In this document: piece after piece, positions 10,128 through 19,839 of the stretch
Numbering within the stretch: the first letter of the stretch is position 1
Layout of the letters: the number at the start of each line of letters is the position of its first letter
NCBI GenBank assembly: GCA_037355855.1
Contig: CM074769.1
Location: 124,001-188,000 of the forward strand
Length of the DNA: 64,000 nucleotides
Reading direction: 5' to 3'
Source: Pseudo-nitzschia pungens
Taxonomy: Eukaryota; Bacillariophyta; Bacillariophyceae; Bacillariales; Bacillariaceae
The notes under the pieces: model-generated
The model's database searches: none
Told to the model about the DNA's origin: nothing
Seen by the model: only the letters and a program-made list of their open reading frames with translations
Position numbers and translations under genes: made by a program

Positions 10128-10240
10128 TGTTAAAATGTAGCTGAAACAGGGTTTAAGCTGATAGGTCCTAAGGCAAGCTTGGAGATATACAGCAGGAGCA
10201 GCAAACCGGTTGAGGTGCCGGTCTGTTCTATCGATAGTCT
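10128..10240 (-). repeat. Truncated 3' LTR of element A
   Basis: The stretch begins TGTTAAAATGTAGC on the plus strand, keeps the box from aaaccggttgaggtgccgg to ctatcgatagtc, and stops abruptly where gag sequence begins at about 10241. The retained part is the 3' terminal quarter of the LTR in element sense. Confidence 0.88.
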
Positions 10241-11261
10241 TCCATGAGCCAAGGTTGAGGGATTGAAGGGTTTGGGTCTGTTTGGCAATGTCAAACTCTT
10301 GGGTGAAGGTGGATGCACGGAGTTTGAGGTACTCAAAATAAGCGGCCCGCCCGTCCATGGTGGGTGTGTGGGTTTGGACACAGGAGAGGGAGAGATCAGA
10401 CTTGAGGACACGAAGGACAAGGACCCAGAAGAAGGTGCATTGTTTCTGAAAGAGTTTGTGATGGTAGCCGTCGAGAGTGGAGGTATCCCAGTCAGGGTTA
10501 AGGAACTGATCAACATCAAAATCATATGCAGCAAGTTGAGCACGAAAGCCCGTGAGCCAGGTTTCAAACCGAGTGTCATTCTTGAGGACATCAAAAACAG
10601 TGACATCATGGGATCGTTTGTTGATCCAGTTCTCGTATTTGAGTTGTTCATCGGTTTTGGCAAAACGGGAAGAGGAGATGGGCTGTGTTCGGGAATTCTG
10701 GTCGTGTGTGTTCATTTGGTGGGTTGGTGCAGTTTGTGTTGATGAGAGTGTGGGACGATGGGTGCGGCGAAAGGCAATGAAGGCATCTGAATCGTAGTTG
10801 GCGAAGTCCAGGAAGGCATCCGGACTGATGGTATCGGAGAGGTGATTCATGTACGCAGCAAGCGTATTGAGACGAAAGGCATGGCTGCGGGAAATGGAAA
10901 CAAGTCTCCCGTTGTCTTGATATTGGAGACAGGAGATGAGTTCGGCAGAGAGGAACCGGAATTCTGACCATGTAGTACAGCCGCCAAAACGAAGCGCGTC
11001 ACAGATGATATCTCCGTCCTCAGTATGAATGTTGAGGAAGTGGCGAAGGATATGTGTGACATGGGGGTCAAAAGAGGGGAAGAATTCACCGTCATCGGTG
11101 GATGCATCATTCGCCTCGTTAGTATTCGTGCTTGCATGATCATCGGACATCGTGTTCGTGTTGAATCTGGTGCGAGCTGCAGTTTGAATAGATTGGAAGG
11201 TACGGTAGGTGTCTTCGTTGGATGTAGGGAACGGATCGCGTTGTCGGGTTCGGTATGGCAT
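10241..11261 (-). pseudogene. Family A gag, 3'-truncated (element A)
   Basis: The ATG at 11261 opens about 340 residues of gag. Shared blocks with the gag of element F include K-R-S-H-D-V-T-V-F, R-F-E-T-W-x-T-G-F-R-A-Q-L and F-F-W-V-L-x-L-R-V. The N-terminus (M-P-x-R-T-R-Q) is also shared. No zinc knuckle remains. At residue ~340 the frame passes into LTR sequence without a stop and ends at 10014, a chance read-through of the deletion joint. The protein would form the particle shell in an intact element. Here it is a relic. Confidence 0.8.
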
Positions 11262-11934
11262 AGAGGTCCGAAATTCTATGGTATAGGATCCAGTATCCAG
11301 AAATAGGATAAGATCCAGGAATAGGAAGTTTATATGCCTGGGGGGAAATACAGGTGTTATTGCAGCTGTATTCGGGAACGCAGTGGAGGTTAAATATTGC
11401 TGAGCGCTGTCTTGTGTCGTTCGAAAGCGCCGTCGCCGTTGTTGTTCGAAAACACCGTTAAAACACTGTGGTTGTTCGAAAGCGTCGTTGTCGTTCGAAA
11501 AACACGGTTAAAACAGTCGTTCGAAAACAACGTTCGTGTGGTGTGGATAAATCCGAGAAAGGTGTATCCGGCAAAGGAAGAGGGTATATTTGCCTGGTGG
11601 AGACAAAGGAAGATACAGCTGTATTCGGAGAATACAGATCTATCAGTGGGAGGTTATATGTTGTACTTTGCGTCTCGTGCAGCAGCAGCAGAATTTTGAA
11701 AAATTCTTTCTCCGTCAATTCTTGGAATTTGGAGACGCCGTTTGTACCGTATTATCCGGAATAACAAGGAGAATAACAATACCTGGAACGGCCTTGCAAC
11801 GGGGAGCTCGGTGTTCCAGTGTAGAATTAAAACGGAGAGCGGCGTCGATTTCGTCCTTCGTCGTCGTCGTCGTCGTTGTTCCTTGTTATCTTGTTTGGCT
11901 TGTAGATCTCCAGCTTTGCAAGCTTAAATAAGCT
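11262..11934 (-). repeat. Leader of element A with TTCGAA/AACGGCG-type repeats
   Basis: This is the untranslated leader between the primer-binding site and gag, in minus sense. It shares order and wording with the leaders of F (34997-35811) and A-na (26385 on): a purine-rich start, a block around an aattcttggaatttg-like box, then multiple copies of a motif built on TTTTCGAACGACAACGGCG at about 11400-11545. It ends near gag with ggcatataaacttcc. It was split from its 5' LTR by element B. Confidence 0.75.
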
Positions 11935-12195
11935 TGTTACACTCTAAGGTAGAAAATTGGAGTAGTATTAAATTGTGACTAAAGTTTCAACTCTTAAGCG
12001 AGTGTTACGATTTTCGTGTGAACGTTTGAATATACAAACGCGCGCCGTGCTCATATTTGAATAACGGCGCACATGCATTGCTGGAGCGCCCGGCGCACAG
12101 TTTGAATATTTATATTCAAACACCGGTCGGCTCGTATGTGGGATTCGGTTAATTATTTAATCGTGATTCATGTTTGCCTACGCTAGCATGTCACA
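11935..12195 (-). repeat. 3' LTR of element B
   Basis: This 261-bp LTR contains an internal palindrome-rich part with tttgaatatacaaacgcgcg and aatatttatattcaaac. No purine tract is obvious between pol and the LTR: the adjoining bases read, in element sense, catgaggcacta. Confidence 0.95.
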
Positions 12196-12224
12196 TAGTG
12201 CCTCATGATTAAGCGAAGCCTGCT

Positions 12225-15200
12225 TCAAGTTGACCAATGAATAGCCGATGACTCTGACTCGTTGTTCCTCGACTCCGCTTCCGGTTCTTTGTAAGGAGTT
12301 AACTTCCGGATATTCACTGTTTCTGCTACTGAAGGGGCTTTCTGCAGTTTGACTGTACCATTGTCATTCACTTGGATGATAAGAAAGGGGCCTGTTCTTC
12401 TAGGCTGTAGCTTATCTGGATCAGGTTCCTGTAACCATACCTTGTCATTGATTCGGAAGGTATGTTCTATCCTCTTAGCGTTGTCCCGAAGCAGAGCTTT
12501 GTTGATTCCTTGCTGCCTAAGCTGTTTCAGTGCCAATAGATTGGAGGTTAATGGCAGATCGATCATCATGTCTCTGTTGAATACCAGGGATCCTGGAGAG
12601 GCTTGTAGCGAGGTGCTGACTGCGCATCGAGAGGCATGCATACAGGTGGCTAGGGCGTTGTCCATGAGCTGAGTGGCCCTGGTGTTTGCTTGTGGAGGAT
12701 TGACATGTACCAGGACTCGTAGGATATCAGCTACTGTGTGGTGAACGCGCTCACAGATGGCGTTCGCTTGTGGGTTCTTGACTGTTGTAGGGACTGATTG
12801 TATTCCATACTGCTGTAGGGTGAGCTGGAATTCAGCCCCTAAGAACTCGCCGCCATTGTCATGGATACATCTGTTTGGTCTAGGATATCTGGAGAGCCAG
12901 CAGTTCTTGAACTGATCAGAGACGTGCTGAGATGACTTGTCTCTGATCCGAATGATTTCAAGAAGGTTGGTAACTGGATCAATACAGGTGAGGGCCTTGA
13001 AGTTGTAGGTCTTGTTTTGAGCTGTAATCTTCCAAGGGCCTATAAGATCGACGTGGACTTCATCGAAGGGCGATATCGGGGCTTCTTTGGGAGGAAGCTT
13101 CCCATATTTGGCTTGTCTGCTCTTGTATTGGATGCAATTATCAGGGCAAATGTAGGACTTGCATAAGTTGGACAGGTTGTCGGCGTAGAAGCGAGCTGAG
13201 ATAGTCTTATATAATCTGGTGGATCCACAATGACCCAACAGGAGATGGTACCATTTGATGGTATCATTCGTAAGAGAGCTTGGTATGTAAATTCTCCAGC
13301 TGTCTGGATTGGACTGGTTGGCATAGCAAAGGATGTTATTGCCTTGCAATTCTTGGTAGAAGAATGCTTTGGATTGGATCTTGAACTTGACAGTCGGGTC
13401 CTTCTGCTGATGGAGGTATATCTTGTTGTAGTTAACCGGGCATTCCAAGTCTTGGGTGTTTGGTAGGTTGACTAGACACTCATTGTTCAGCAAACAAGAG
13501 TATAACTCCTGGTCTGCGTCATTGCATAAGTGTTGGAATAGATTTGGGAATTCTGCTAAAAACAGTTCTTCATCTTGCTTGGGGACTTCAAGTTTCAAAA
13601 AATCGATGAGAGTGCCCTTACCAAGGGCTTCTTTCTTCCCCACTGTAGGTGGATCCATCCGGGGGAGTCTGGAGAAGGCATCAGCAAGAACATTCTTCTT
13701 GCCTTCAATATAGGTGAGGTTGACACCGAATTCTTCTAGGAATAGTCTCCACCGGAGGACTCGTTGGACTGAAAGGGTCCTGAATGTAAGGTTCTTGTGG
13801 TCGGTGTATACGTTGATAACACCACCAAGGAGCATTTTTCGGTACTCTTTGCAACAGAGTACTATTGCGAGGAGTTCTTTCTCCGTAGTAGTATAGTTCT
13901 TCTGGGCATCAGATAGTTTCTTGGACCAATAGGCGATGGGCTTGCCATCCTGGAGGATGGCAGCGCCGAGCTGTAGGTCTGAGGCATCAGTATACAGTTC
14001 AAAGGGCTTGTTAAGGTCTGGATAGGTGTTCAGCGCATCTGCTGCCACCATTGCTTTCATCTCTTGAAAGGCTTTATCTTGAGCAGGACCCCAAGTAAAA
14101 GCTGAAGGGGCTTTCCTTTGCTTGCCTTTGATGGCAGCTGCTTGGGGAGTTTTCTTGGGGGTCCCTGTGATATCAAATAGAGGAGCTAAGACGTGTGATC
14201 TGCGAGGCCACATATCTCTGTAGTATCCTACAGCGCCTAGGAAGGATTTGACTTGGGTGACAGTTCTTGGTCGGTCCATGTGTAGGATAGCTTCTATCTT
14301 CTTCCTCCATGGTTTAACAGCTGTAGGTGTCATCCAATAACCAAGGAAGTCAGTCTCTTGTACAGCCCAATCACACTTGAGTGGGTTGCACTTGAGCCCA
14401 TTTTGATTGAGCCGGTCTAGGATCTTGTCAATGGTCTTCATGTGGAGGTCAAAGGATCCATTGGTCCAAACGCCAATATCATCGATATAGACAGTGCAGT
14501 CAGTGTCTTGTAGGATATCTTCCATTAGTTGCTGGGCAACATCTGGAGAGACTTTGACACCCATTGGTAGACGTTGGTATTCATAACAACCATATGGCGT
14601 CACTATGGTACAGAGCTTCTTGCTTGCGTCGTCGAGTTCAAAGCAGTAGTATTGCATGGACAAGTCAATCTTGGTAAAGTGAGTGTACTTGCCCCTCTTG
14701 TTCATGATATCCTGTATCCGGGGAATTGGATAAGGACGTCTTTCAAGCAGTTCATTTAGTTCTCTGAAGTCTGATACCCATCTGACTCGGTTGTCTTTCT
14801 TTGGTACTATGAAGGTTGGGAACGCCCATTCAGCTGGTCCGGTGCATCTTTTGAGTACTCCATCATTACACAGATTCTGGAGCTCCCTTTTGAATAGGTC
14901 TTCTCTTTTGTATGCAACTGGATAAGGCTTCTTGTGTATGGGCTTGGATCCGGGCTTGAGTCTTAGAGAGATTTGCTTGTGTGGGTACTTGCCGAGTTCC
15001 CCATTGAAGACGTTAGGGTATTTGTTTAGTATTGCTTGGAACTGCTGCTGCTCTTGCTTGGACATGTGGGACTGCTGCTGTGCTACTGTGGATGGATCTG
15101 TTTCTTGGTAGGCTCTATCGAGGATGACCTTGGACTTGTATGGATTGGCAAAGGATAGTTCATCAGCAAAGAGTTCAGCATCTTCCAGTTCTTCCATGAG

Positions 15201-16139
15201 CATGGTATGGTTGTCATGGTATAGGGACGTGTCCTTCATAGGAATGGTTCGATCCATCCACTGAACTGCTCCTTCTTTGAATAGGAGGTTGATCTGTGCT
15301 AGGTGGAGGAAGTCTCTGCCTAGTATAAGATCATATCTGCAGTCAGGAGAATGGAAGAGCCTTGCCTCTTGGAGGTCGATGGTGTAGTTGCCAAGCTCTT
15401 GTAATTTGATGTTCTTCATGATGACATATTCTGTGGTGTCGAAGCTTCCATTGGCTGTGGTAGTTATGACTTGGTGCTTGCTTCGTAGTGGCATTGTGCC
15501 AAATGGTAGTGCTCTCTTGTTGATTAGAGTTCCGGAGGATCCACTATCTAGTAGTGCTAGTAGTGGTCTTGCTTTGAGAGGGATGCCTTGTATGAACTGT
15601 ATGCTGGTTAGTAGAATAGGAGCCACGTTGCTCTTATTCGTTGTAGGTTCTGCTGTATTTTTGGTTGTATTTCCAGCAGTCGACAGCAGCTTTAAATAAT
15701 TTTGCTCCAGCGCACCTCCTTTGGTGTAGTCTCTGGATTTTCCGGGATTGCAATAGAGATTTTTTGCTGTACCGGTGGACCAATTTCTTGCCAGGGACAA
15801 GGTTGGTCCATTTATTGCTGCTGTCTTAGTTGGATCGATCGTGTTGATCGATGTTGATGCGTCTGTACCCTTGGATCGATTAGGATCCACGTTCGATATA
15901 TCCTGTAGGATGTTCCGAACAATCGTTTTTGCTGCTGTGGCAGGCTTGTCTAAGCTTTCAACAGGAATACTCCATCCTGTAGGTTCCTTCCCCTCGTTAT
16001 CTGGGAGATCTCCTCCATGCGTCATCCCAGACAGCAGGGCTGTACTGGCATCCAGTTCCAGGGGAGCTGGAGGCAAGGTGATTGCTGGTTTTAATGAAGC
16101 CGGGGGCTTCTGTTTTGGAGGCCTGGAGCCTCCGGAGAC
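12225..16139 (-). CDS. Element B pol: protease–RT–RNase H–integrase
   Basis: The frame is open from the base after the gag stop (16139) to 12225. No ATG lies near its beginning; the first conventional start-like codon is a TTG at 16076. Numbering from there, the aspartic protease L-L-D-S-G-S-S is near residue 170, the RT Y-I-D-D near 529 and RNase H T-D-A-S near 694. The RNase H tail is L-A-D-A-F-S-R. The integrase zinc module H-x-x-x-x-H with C-x4-C lies around 947-985. Its DDE residues are in V-D-L-I-G near 1006, H-D-N-G-G-E near 1072 and N-A-I-C-E-R near 1108. The order protease–RT–RNase H–integrase defines Ty3/gypsy. All catalytic positions are present. It is most likely made as a gag-pol fusion through the UGA. 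Confidence 0.93.
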   Translation of the reverse strand, partial: VSGGSRPPKQKPPASLKPAITLPPAPLELDASTALLSGMTHGGDLPDNEGKEPTGWSIPVESLDKPATAAKTIVRNILQDISNVDPNRSKGTDASTSINTIDPTKTAAINGPTLSLARNWSTGTAKNLYCNPGKSRDYTKGGALEQNYLKLLSTAGNTTKNTAEPTTNKSNVAPILLTSIQFIQGIPLKARPLLALLDSGSSGTLINKRALPFGTMPLRSKHQVITTTANGSFDTTEYVIMKNIKLQELGNYTIDLQEARLFHSPDCRYDLILGRDFLHLAQINLLFKEGAVQWMDRTIPMKDTSLYHDNHTMLMEELEDAELFADELSFANPYKSKVILDRAYQETDPSTVAQQQSHMSKQEQQQFQAILNKYPNVFNGELGKYPHKQISLRLKPGSKPIHKKPYPVAYKREDLFKRELQNLCNDGVLKRCTGPAEWAFPTFIVPKKDNRVRWVSDFRELNELLERRPYPIPRIQDIMNKRGKYTHFTKIDLSMQYYCFELDDASKKLCTIVTPYGCYEYQRLPMGVKVSPDVAQQLMEDILQDTDCTVYIDDIGVWTNGSFDLHMKTIDKILDRLNQNGLKCNPLKCDWAVQETDFLGYWMTPTAVKPWRKKIEAILHMDRPRTVTQVKSFLGAVGYYRDMWPRRSHVLAPLFDITGTPKKTPQAAAIKGKQRKAPSAFTWGPAQDKAFQEMKAMVAADALNTYPDLNKPFELYTDASDLQLGAAILQDGKPIAYWSKKLSDAQKNYTTTEKELLAIVLCCKEYRKMLLGGVINVYTDHKNLTFRTLSVQRVLRWRLFLEEFGVNLTYIEGKKNVLADAFSRLPRMDPPTVGKKEALGKGTLIDFLKLEVPKQDEELFLAEFPNLFQHLCNDADQELYSCLLNNECLVNLPNTQDLECPVNYNKIYLHQQKDPTVKFKIQSKAFFYQELQGNNILCYANQSNPDSWRIYIPSSLTNDTIKWYHLLLGHCGSTRLYKTISARFYADNLSNLCKSYICPDNCIQYKSRQAKYGKLPPKEAPISPFDEVHVDLIGPWKITAQNKTYNFKALTCIDPVTNLLEIIRIRDKSSQHVSDQFKNCWLSRYPRPNRCIHDNGGEFLGAEFQLTLQQYGIQSVPTTVKNPQANAICERVHHTVADILRVLVHVNPPQANTRATQLMDNALATCMHASRCAVSTSLQASPGSLVFNRDMMIDLPLTSNLLALKQLRQQGINKALLRDNAKRIEHTFRINDKVWLQEPDPDKLQPRRTGPFLIIQVNDNGTVKLQKAPSVAETVNIRKLTPYKEPEAESRNNESESSAIHWST

Positions 16140-16142
16140 TCA
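16117..16142 (-). promoter_or_regulatory. Putative UGA readthrough signal between gag and pol of element B
   Basis: The gag stop UGA is at 16140-16142. Pol continues in the same frame with no other stop. Six bases downstream, GGAGGC-ctcca(comp)-GCCTCC (16117-16133) can form a six-base-pair hairpin with a five-base loop. A stop followed by a short spacer and a stem is the layout of gammaretroviral and alphaviral readthrough sites. The functional claim is inferred. Confidence 0.6.
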
Positions 16143-17189
16143 GGGGAGCCACACAAGTTCCCCATCGATGCTCCTTTCAGTTCTTCCACCATGATTAGCA
16201 TGGTACGCCTCGCGCGCTGCGTTCATGTGGGCTTGGAAGGTCTCATTGCTTCCTGCTATCATCAAAGCTGTCGAAGCTGTGGTGTTGGAGTGGAAGGTCT
16301 CCGGTTGATTATTGCTGGAGCCTGAACCTTTCTTGTAATTCTTGGAGAATCGGTTCTTCGGACACTCAGACCAGTCGTGATTATGGCCTGGGATTCGACA
16401 GGGATTGGATTTCTTTTTATTCTTGTTACCCTTGTGGTTGGAAGTATTGTTGCGCTTTCGGGCGTTGCTGTTGTTGTGGTTCGATTGCTTTTGTTGTTTG
16501 TTGTTATTCTTGTTGCTCTTCTTGTTGGCTTGCCGCTCGTGACAGCTCATATAATCCACAATGTGTCGGACCGTCGTGTCTTCTTGGATTCCACTGTGCA
16601 TCATGCCATAGCTTTCAATCCATGCAGAGGGGAATGAATGAAGGAGTATCGTAAGTTTCTCCACTCTGGAAAGGGGTGAGCTGCTTCCTTCTAGTTTCTG
16701 AGTGTATTTCATGAGGATAAGGATGCGATCCGCGTGTTCCTTGCAGGTGACTGCGGGCGTCTTTCGACAGTCCTGGCTTCGAAGGTAGGTGTGCATGATG
16801 TCTCTAGCGTCCTTGGCGTTGCAGTAGAGCTGGGTGAAGTCAATGAAAGCTTGTTCATATCCTCCGATCTCGTCTTGGGAGTATTGGAACTCTTCGGGAT
16901 CCAGTGGGTCCTTTATCAAGTCGTTCCACTTGCTCTGGGCGTCTGTGGTGAGACAGCGTCCGAAGTGAGTGAGGTAGATGTGGACGGGTAGTCGTAAGTA
17001 GGTGGCCGCATTCCGGAAGGACTCCTCCACAAAGAGCAGTTCTTCCAGACCTCCTGTCTCTGTAAACAGGGGGACTTTCATGCTGTCGGTTCGTTCCTCA
17101 TCGACATTGTATAGCGTGAAGAGCTTGGGCTTGGTTCGGTCGAAGGAGCTCTTGTAGGTGATCGGGGGATCTCTGTAGATACCTGACAT
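16140..17189 (-). CDS. Element B gag with zinc-knuckle-like motif
   Basis: This 349-residue protein starts at an ATG (M-S-G-I-Y-R-D). The N-terminal two thirds is a helical capsid-like region (R-L-P-V-H-I-Y-L-T-H-F-G; W-N-D-L-I-K-D-P-L-D). A Lys/Asn-rich stretch follows around residues 220-260. Then comes C-R-I-P-G-H-N-H-D-W-S-E-C (about 264-276), which resembles a zinc knuckle but has the spacing C-x4-H-x-H-x4-C. The same place in element C reads C-x2-H-x4-H-x4-C, so this is a family trait. The frame ends at UGA and pol follows in frame. Confidence 0.88.
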   Translation of the reverse strand: MSGIYRDPPITYKSSFDRTKPKLFTLYNVDEERTDSMKVPLFTETGGLEELLFVEESFRNAATYLRLPVHIYLTHFGRCLTTDAQSKWNDLIKDPLDPEEFQYSQDEIGGYEQAFIDFTQLYCNAKDARDIMHTYLRSQDCRKTPAVTCKEHADRILILMKYTQKLEGSSSPLSRVEKLTILLHSFPSAWIESYGMMHSGIQEDTTVRHIVDYMSCHERQANKKSNKNNNKQQKQSNHNNSNARKRNNTSNHKGNKNKKKSNPCRIPGHNHDWSECPKNRFSKNYKKGSGSSNNQPETFHSNTTASTALMIAGSNETFQAHMNAAREAYHANHGGRTERSIDGELVWLP

Positions 17190-17320
17190 GGTCGAGGAGA
17201 AGAGCTTGCTGGGGGTAAAGGTCCCTCTGTTGTTGAGGATAAGGTATGTTTATTCGATTGTTTTTGGTTCAGTACTGAGTTCTACTGTTTTCCTACGTTG
17301 AAGATAAACAGTAATTACTG
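17190..17320 (-). promoter_or_regulatory. Leader of element B with palindromic primer-binding region
   Basis: In element sense the bases directly after the 5' LTR read CAGTAATTACTG, a perfect 12-base palindrome. No TGG tRNA-end complement follows. Element C has a similar palindrome in the same place. Confidence 0.55.
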
Positions 17321-17581
17321 TGTTACACTCTAAGGTAGAAAATTGGAGTAGTATTAAATTGTGACTAAAGTTTCAACTCTTAAGCGAGTGTTACGATTTT
17401 CGTGTGAACGTTTGAATATACAAACGCGCGCCGTGCTCATATTTGAATAACGGCGCACATGCATTGCTGGAGCGCCCGGCGCACAGTTTGAATATTTATA
17501 TTCAAACACCGGTCGGCTCGTATGTGGGATTCGGTTAATTATTTAATCGTGATTCATGTTTGCCTACGCTAGCATGTCACA
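17321..17581 (-). repeat. 5' LTR of element B
   Basis: Identical in reading to the LTR at 11935-12195. Its outer end abuts AAGCT of the TSD and the rest of element A's leader. Confidence 0.95.
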
Positions 17582-17587
17582 AAGCTT

Positions 17588-17600
17588 GCAACTGTTAATC
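17588..17600 (-). promoter_or_regulatory. Primer-binding site of element A (half-tRNA-Asn type)
   Basis: In element sense the bases after the LTR read GATTAACAGTTGC. Other family A copies and element D have GATTAACAGTCGC. The complement, GCGACUGUUAAUC, matches the anticodon arm of a tRNA-Asn(GUU): stem, loop CUGUUAA and the first stem bases after it. Confidence 0.6.
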
Positions 17601-18079
17601 TGTTAAAATGTAGCTGAAACAGGGTTTAAGCTGATAGGTCCTAAGGCAAGCTTGGAGATATACAGCAGGAGCAGCAAACCGGTTGAGGTGCCGGTCTGTT
17701 CTATCGATAGTCTCGGATTCACCACTACGGCTGATCGAACGAGATCAACCAGATCTATTCTAACTACCACTTTTGGGCTCAGTCAGTTAGATCTTAGGCT
17801 TGTAGTTCTACAGGGAGCTGCTGAAGGAGCAGGATGTAAGTATCAAGGTATTCAAATCAGAGTTAAACTAAAGATGTGAGGACAACAACCTTGTCGGGAA
17901 TTCGACGTTGCTGTCTTGTTAATTCTACTGAGTGGTTGCTGCTGCTGCTTGTTTTCTTGTACTGTAAACTCAGTAGAAAATATTTTGTTTTCTTTACGCG
18001 CAGTGTGTGAGCGTTCATATGTAATGTATGTAGGGTTAAGGGTTTGTCAAACGAAACCGATTTTGGTTACAATTTAACA
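17601..18079 (-). repeat. 5' LTR of element A
   Basis: This complete 479-bp family A LTR has outer termini TGTTAAAATG and ACAATTTAACA and abuts TSD CTTTT at 18080-18084. It shares the boxes aaaccggttgaggtgccgg, ctatcgatagtctcgg and gtatcaaggtattcaaatc with all copies here. Confidence 0.93.
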
Positions 18080-18107
18080 CTTTTGCGACAGCAAACTGAA
18101 ATATGCC

Positions 18108-18459
18108 TGTCGTATGTCCCAAAACTACGACACACAAGAAATATACAAGAAACAAACCATTTATATTTTAAGAAACAAAACAATGTTTCTATCAACTTCA
18201 AGGTTCTCTATGACTGATGTCCCCGACTCAGGTTCTCTATGACTCTAGGTTCTTTGAAGAACTGTTCTTTATGTTCTTCAAGACCATTCCGAGTTTCTCT
18301 ACGTCTGTTTGAATTCTTTCAACACGGCGTTGTACGAGAAACATTCTATTTTATCTTTTATCTAATTTCATTCATAATTCCTTAATTCAGAAATTATCAA
18401 CACAACTATTTCTATCTTCTATCTTCGGTCGTTTTCTTCTGGTTTCCAGAGATACGACA
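18108..18459 (+). repeat. 5' LTR of element C
   Basis: This 352-bp LTR has termini TGTCGTATG and GATACGACA (inverted). The internal 343 bp recur at 37790-38132. The bases right after it, CTGTAATTACAG, form a perfect palindrome where a primer-binding site is expected. Confidence 0.93.
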
Positions 18460-18871
18460 CTGTAATTACAGTCGAGTACGACGACCACCATTGTCAATTC
18501 TTTGAATTGATTATAATTCTTAACCTATCTTCATCCGGATAATTAACCTACTCATACCATTTAACCTTACGGTACCTCAACACGTACCATACCATACCTT
18601 CCAAGGTTAAGGTTACCAACATCATACCAACCTTCGATCATCCATACCTTCGGTCATTCATACCTTCGGTCATTCATACCTTTGGTCATTTATTTTTAAG
18701 TTTATTTTTTATACTTAAGCAAACAAGCTTAAGGTTCTCCGACAACACTTGACAACTACTTCCCTTAACTACAAGTTGTCTAAGGTATCCACCAATACCT
18801 TCTCACTTATATATACTATATATACCAACACATATATACCTACACATACCCAGCAGTACCCAGCAACAACC
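18460..18871 (+). promoter_or_regulatory. Leader of element C
   Basis: No coding sequence was found. It contains three repeats of cttcggtcattcatac near 18650-18690 and a pyrimidine-rich stretch. It ends in tatatactatatatacc and cccagcagtacccagcaac just before the gag ATG. Confidence 0.6.
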
Positions 18872-19505
18872 ATGTCTTCTATTACACCTCTTCCATTTAA
18901 GTTCGACTTCGAACCAGAAGAACTTGAAAAGGCTGAGTACAAACGTGTTATAACCACTGAAACTGAGACTGAAACAACTAAGATAAAGGTATCCTTTATC
19001 ACTACAACGTCCACTCTCTTACAATTGCTTCATTCTATTTATGAATTTACTGAAGCGCGTCATGCCATGGGTTGGACAACAGGTCCAAAACTATACGCCA
19101 AGTTCCCAGACATTCTACGAAACTATTCTGATAAGACTTGGTGGAGAACTAACATCATTGGACATACTGAAACGGTGCCTCATTTTGACGACGACGTTCG
19201 TGCCTTCATTCGGTTCAAGTTCTCTAACAACGATGACGTCTATCGAAACCACAAACGATTCCTTTCTCAGATCAAAAAGACCACTTCCATGACTGTTTCC
19301 AGCTTTGTTTCCTTGGTCACTTACCATAACAATGTGGTGCTTCCCTTGTTACCTGGTGCTCCAACCACTGCTGCAGATGCCATCATTCCTGAGGATGATT
19401 TTAAAAGCCTCATTTATGATTCCATGCCTTCCGATTGGAAAGACACCTACGAAGATCATCATTCACCCTATGATGATACTCTTGCTGATATTATCACAAG
19501 AATGG
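18872..19505 (+). pseudogene. Element C gag, 5' part, interrupted by element D
   Basis: Gag starts at ATG 18872 (M-S-S-I-T-P-L-P-F-K-F). It has capsid-like helices (W-x-T-G-P-K-L-Y, F-S-N-N-D-D-V-Y-R-N-H-K-R-F) and reaches T-R-M at 19502, where D inserted. The interrupted frame runs on into D sequence and stops at 19534. On the far side of D, the duplicated ATGG resumes in the same frame with E-R-Y-C-T-K-A-N-R-R at 32798. C was therefore one gag(-pol) frame before the insertion. Confidence 0.88.
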
Positions 19506-19839
19506 TAACAACACAGAACAAGGTTGTTAAGTAATAAGAAACAGAAAGTGAGCGCAACAGTACCGCGCGTAGAAACAGACAGTGAGCGCAACAGTAACGC
19601 GCGTAGAAACAGACAGTGAGCGCAACAGTATCGCGCGTAGAAACAGAGCGCGCCCAGAGGTGCGCAAGATATTGAAGTATCCAAAGAACACAGTTGAAGT
19701 ATTAACTGAAGAAGATAAAGAATCGAGCAACATACAGAGAAACATATAATTATCGAGAGTTATCATGTAAAAGAGAGAAAACACATGATTCGATACATAG
19801 AACAATAAGAGCTCATAATTTCCAGTTATACAACTTGTT
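19506..19839 (+). repeat. 5' LTR of element D with triple 34-bp repeat
   Basis: This is a 334-bp LTR. Its end (aaaacacatgattcgatacatag...acaacttgtt) recurs at 32734-32796. The last base differs (G here, A at the 3' copy). Confidence 0.85.
19538..19639 (+). repeat. Three tandem 34-bp units in LTR of D
   Basis: The units gaaacag(a/c)(a)agtgagcgcaacagta.cgcgcgta start at 19538, 19572 and 19606 and differ at only one or two places. Repeats of this size near the LTR start are often enhancer-like; that is an inference. Confidence 0.85.

Larger units (their letters stand above)
11935..17581 (-). mobile_element. Intact Ty3/gypsy element B, identical LTRs, TSD AAGCT
   Basis: The 5647-bp element has two 261-bp LTRs (11935-12195 and 17321-17581) that I could not tell apart base by base. 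The termini are TGTTACACTC and CATGTCACA. AAGCT flanks it at 11930-11934 and 17582-17586. Gag and pol are both open, and pol has the protease–RT–RNase H–integrase order of Ty3/gypsy. Identical LTRs and intact frames suggest a recent, possibly active insertion. Confidence 0.95.
10128..18079 (-). mobile_element. LTR retroelement A (family A), TSD CTTTT, carries gag only
   Basis: The right end is a complete family A LTR (17601-18079, the 5' LTR on the minus strand). The left end is the terminal 113 bp of the other LTR (10128-10240), joined directly to a truncated gag. CTTTT lies on both sides (10123-10127 and 18080-18084), so this was one insertion that later lost its gag 3' part, any pol and most of its 3' LTR. 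Gypsy element B sits in its leader. The primer-binding region is at 17588-17600. Confidence 0.9.
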
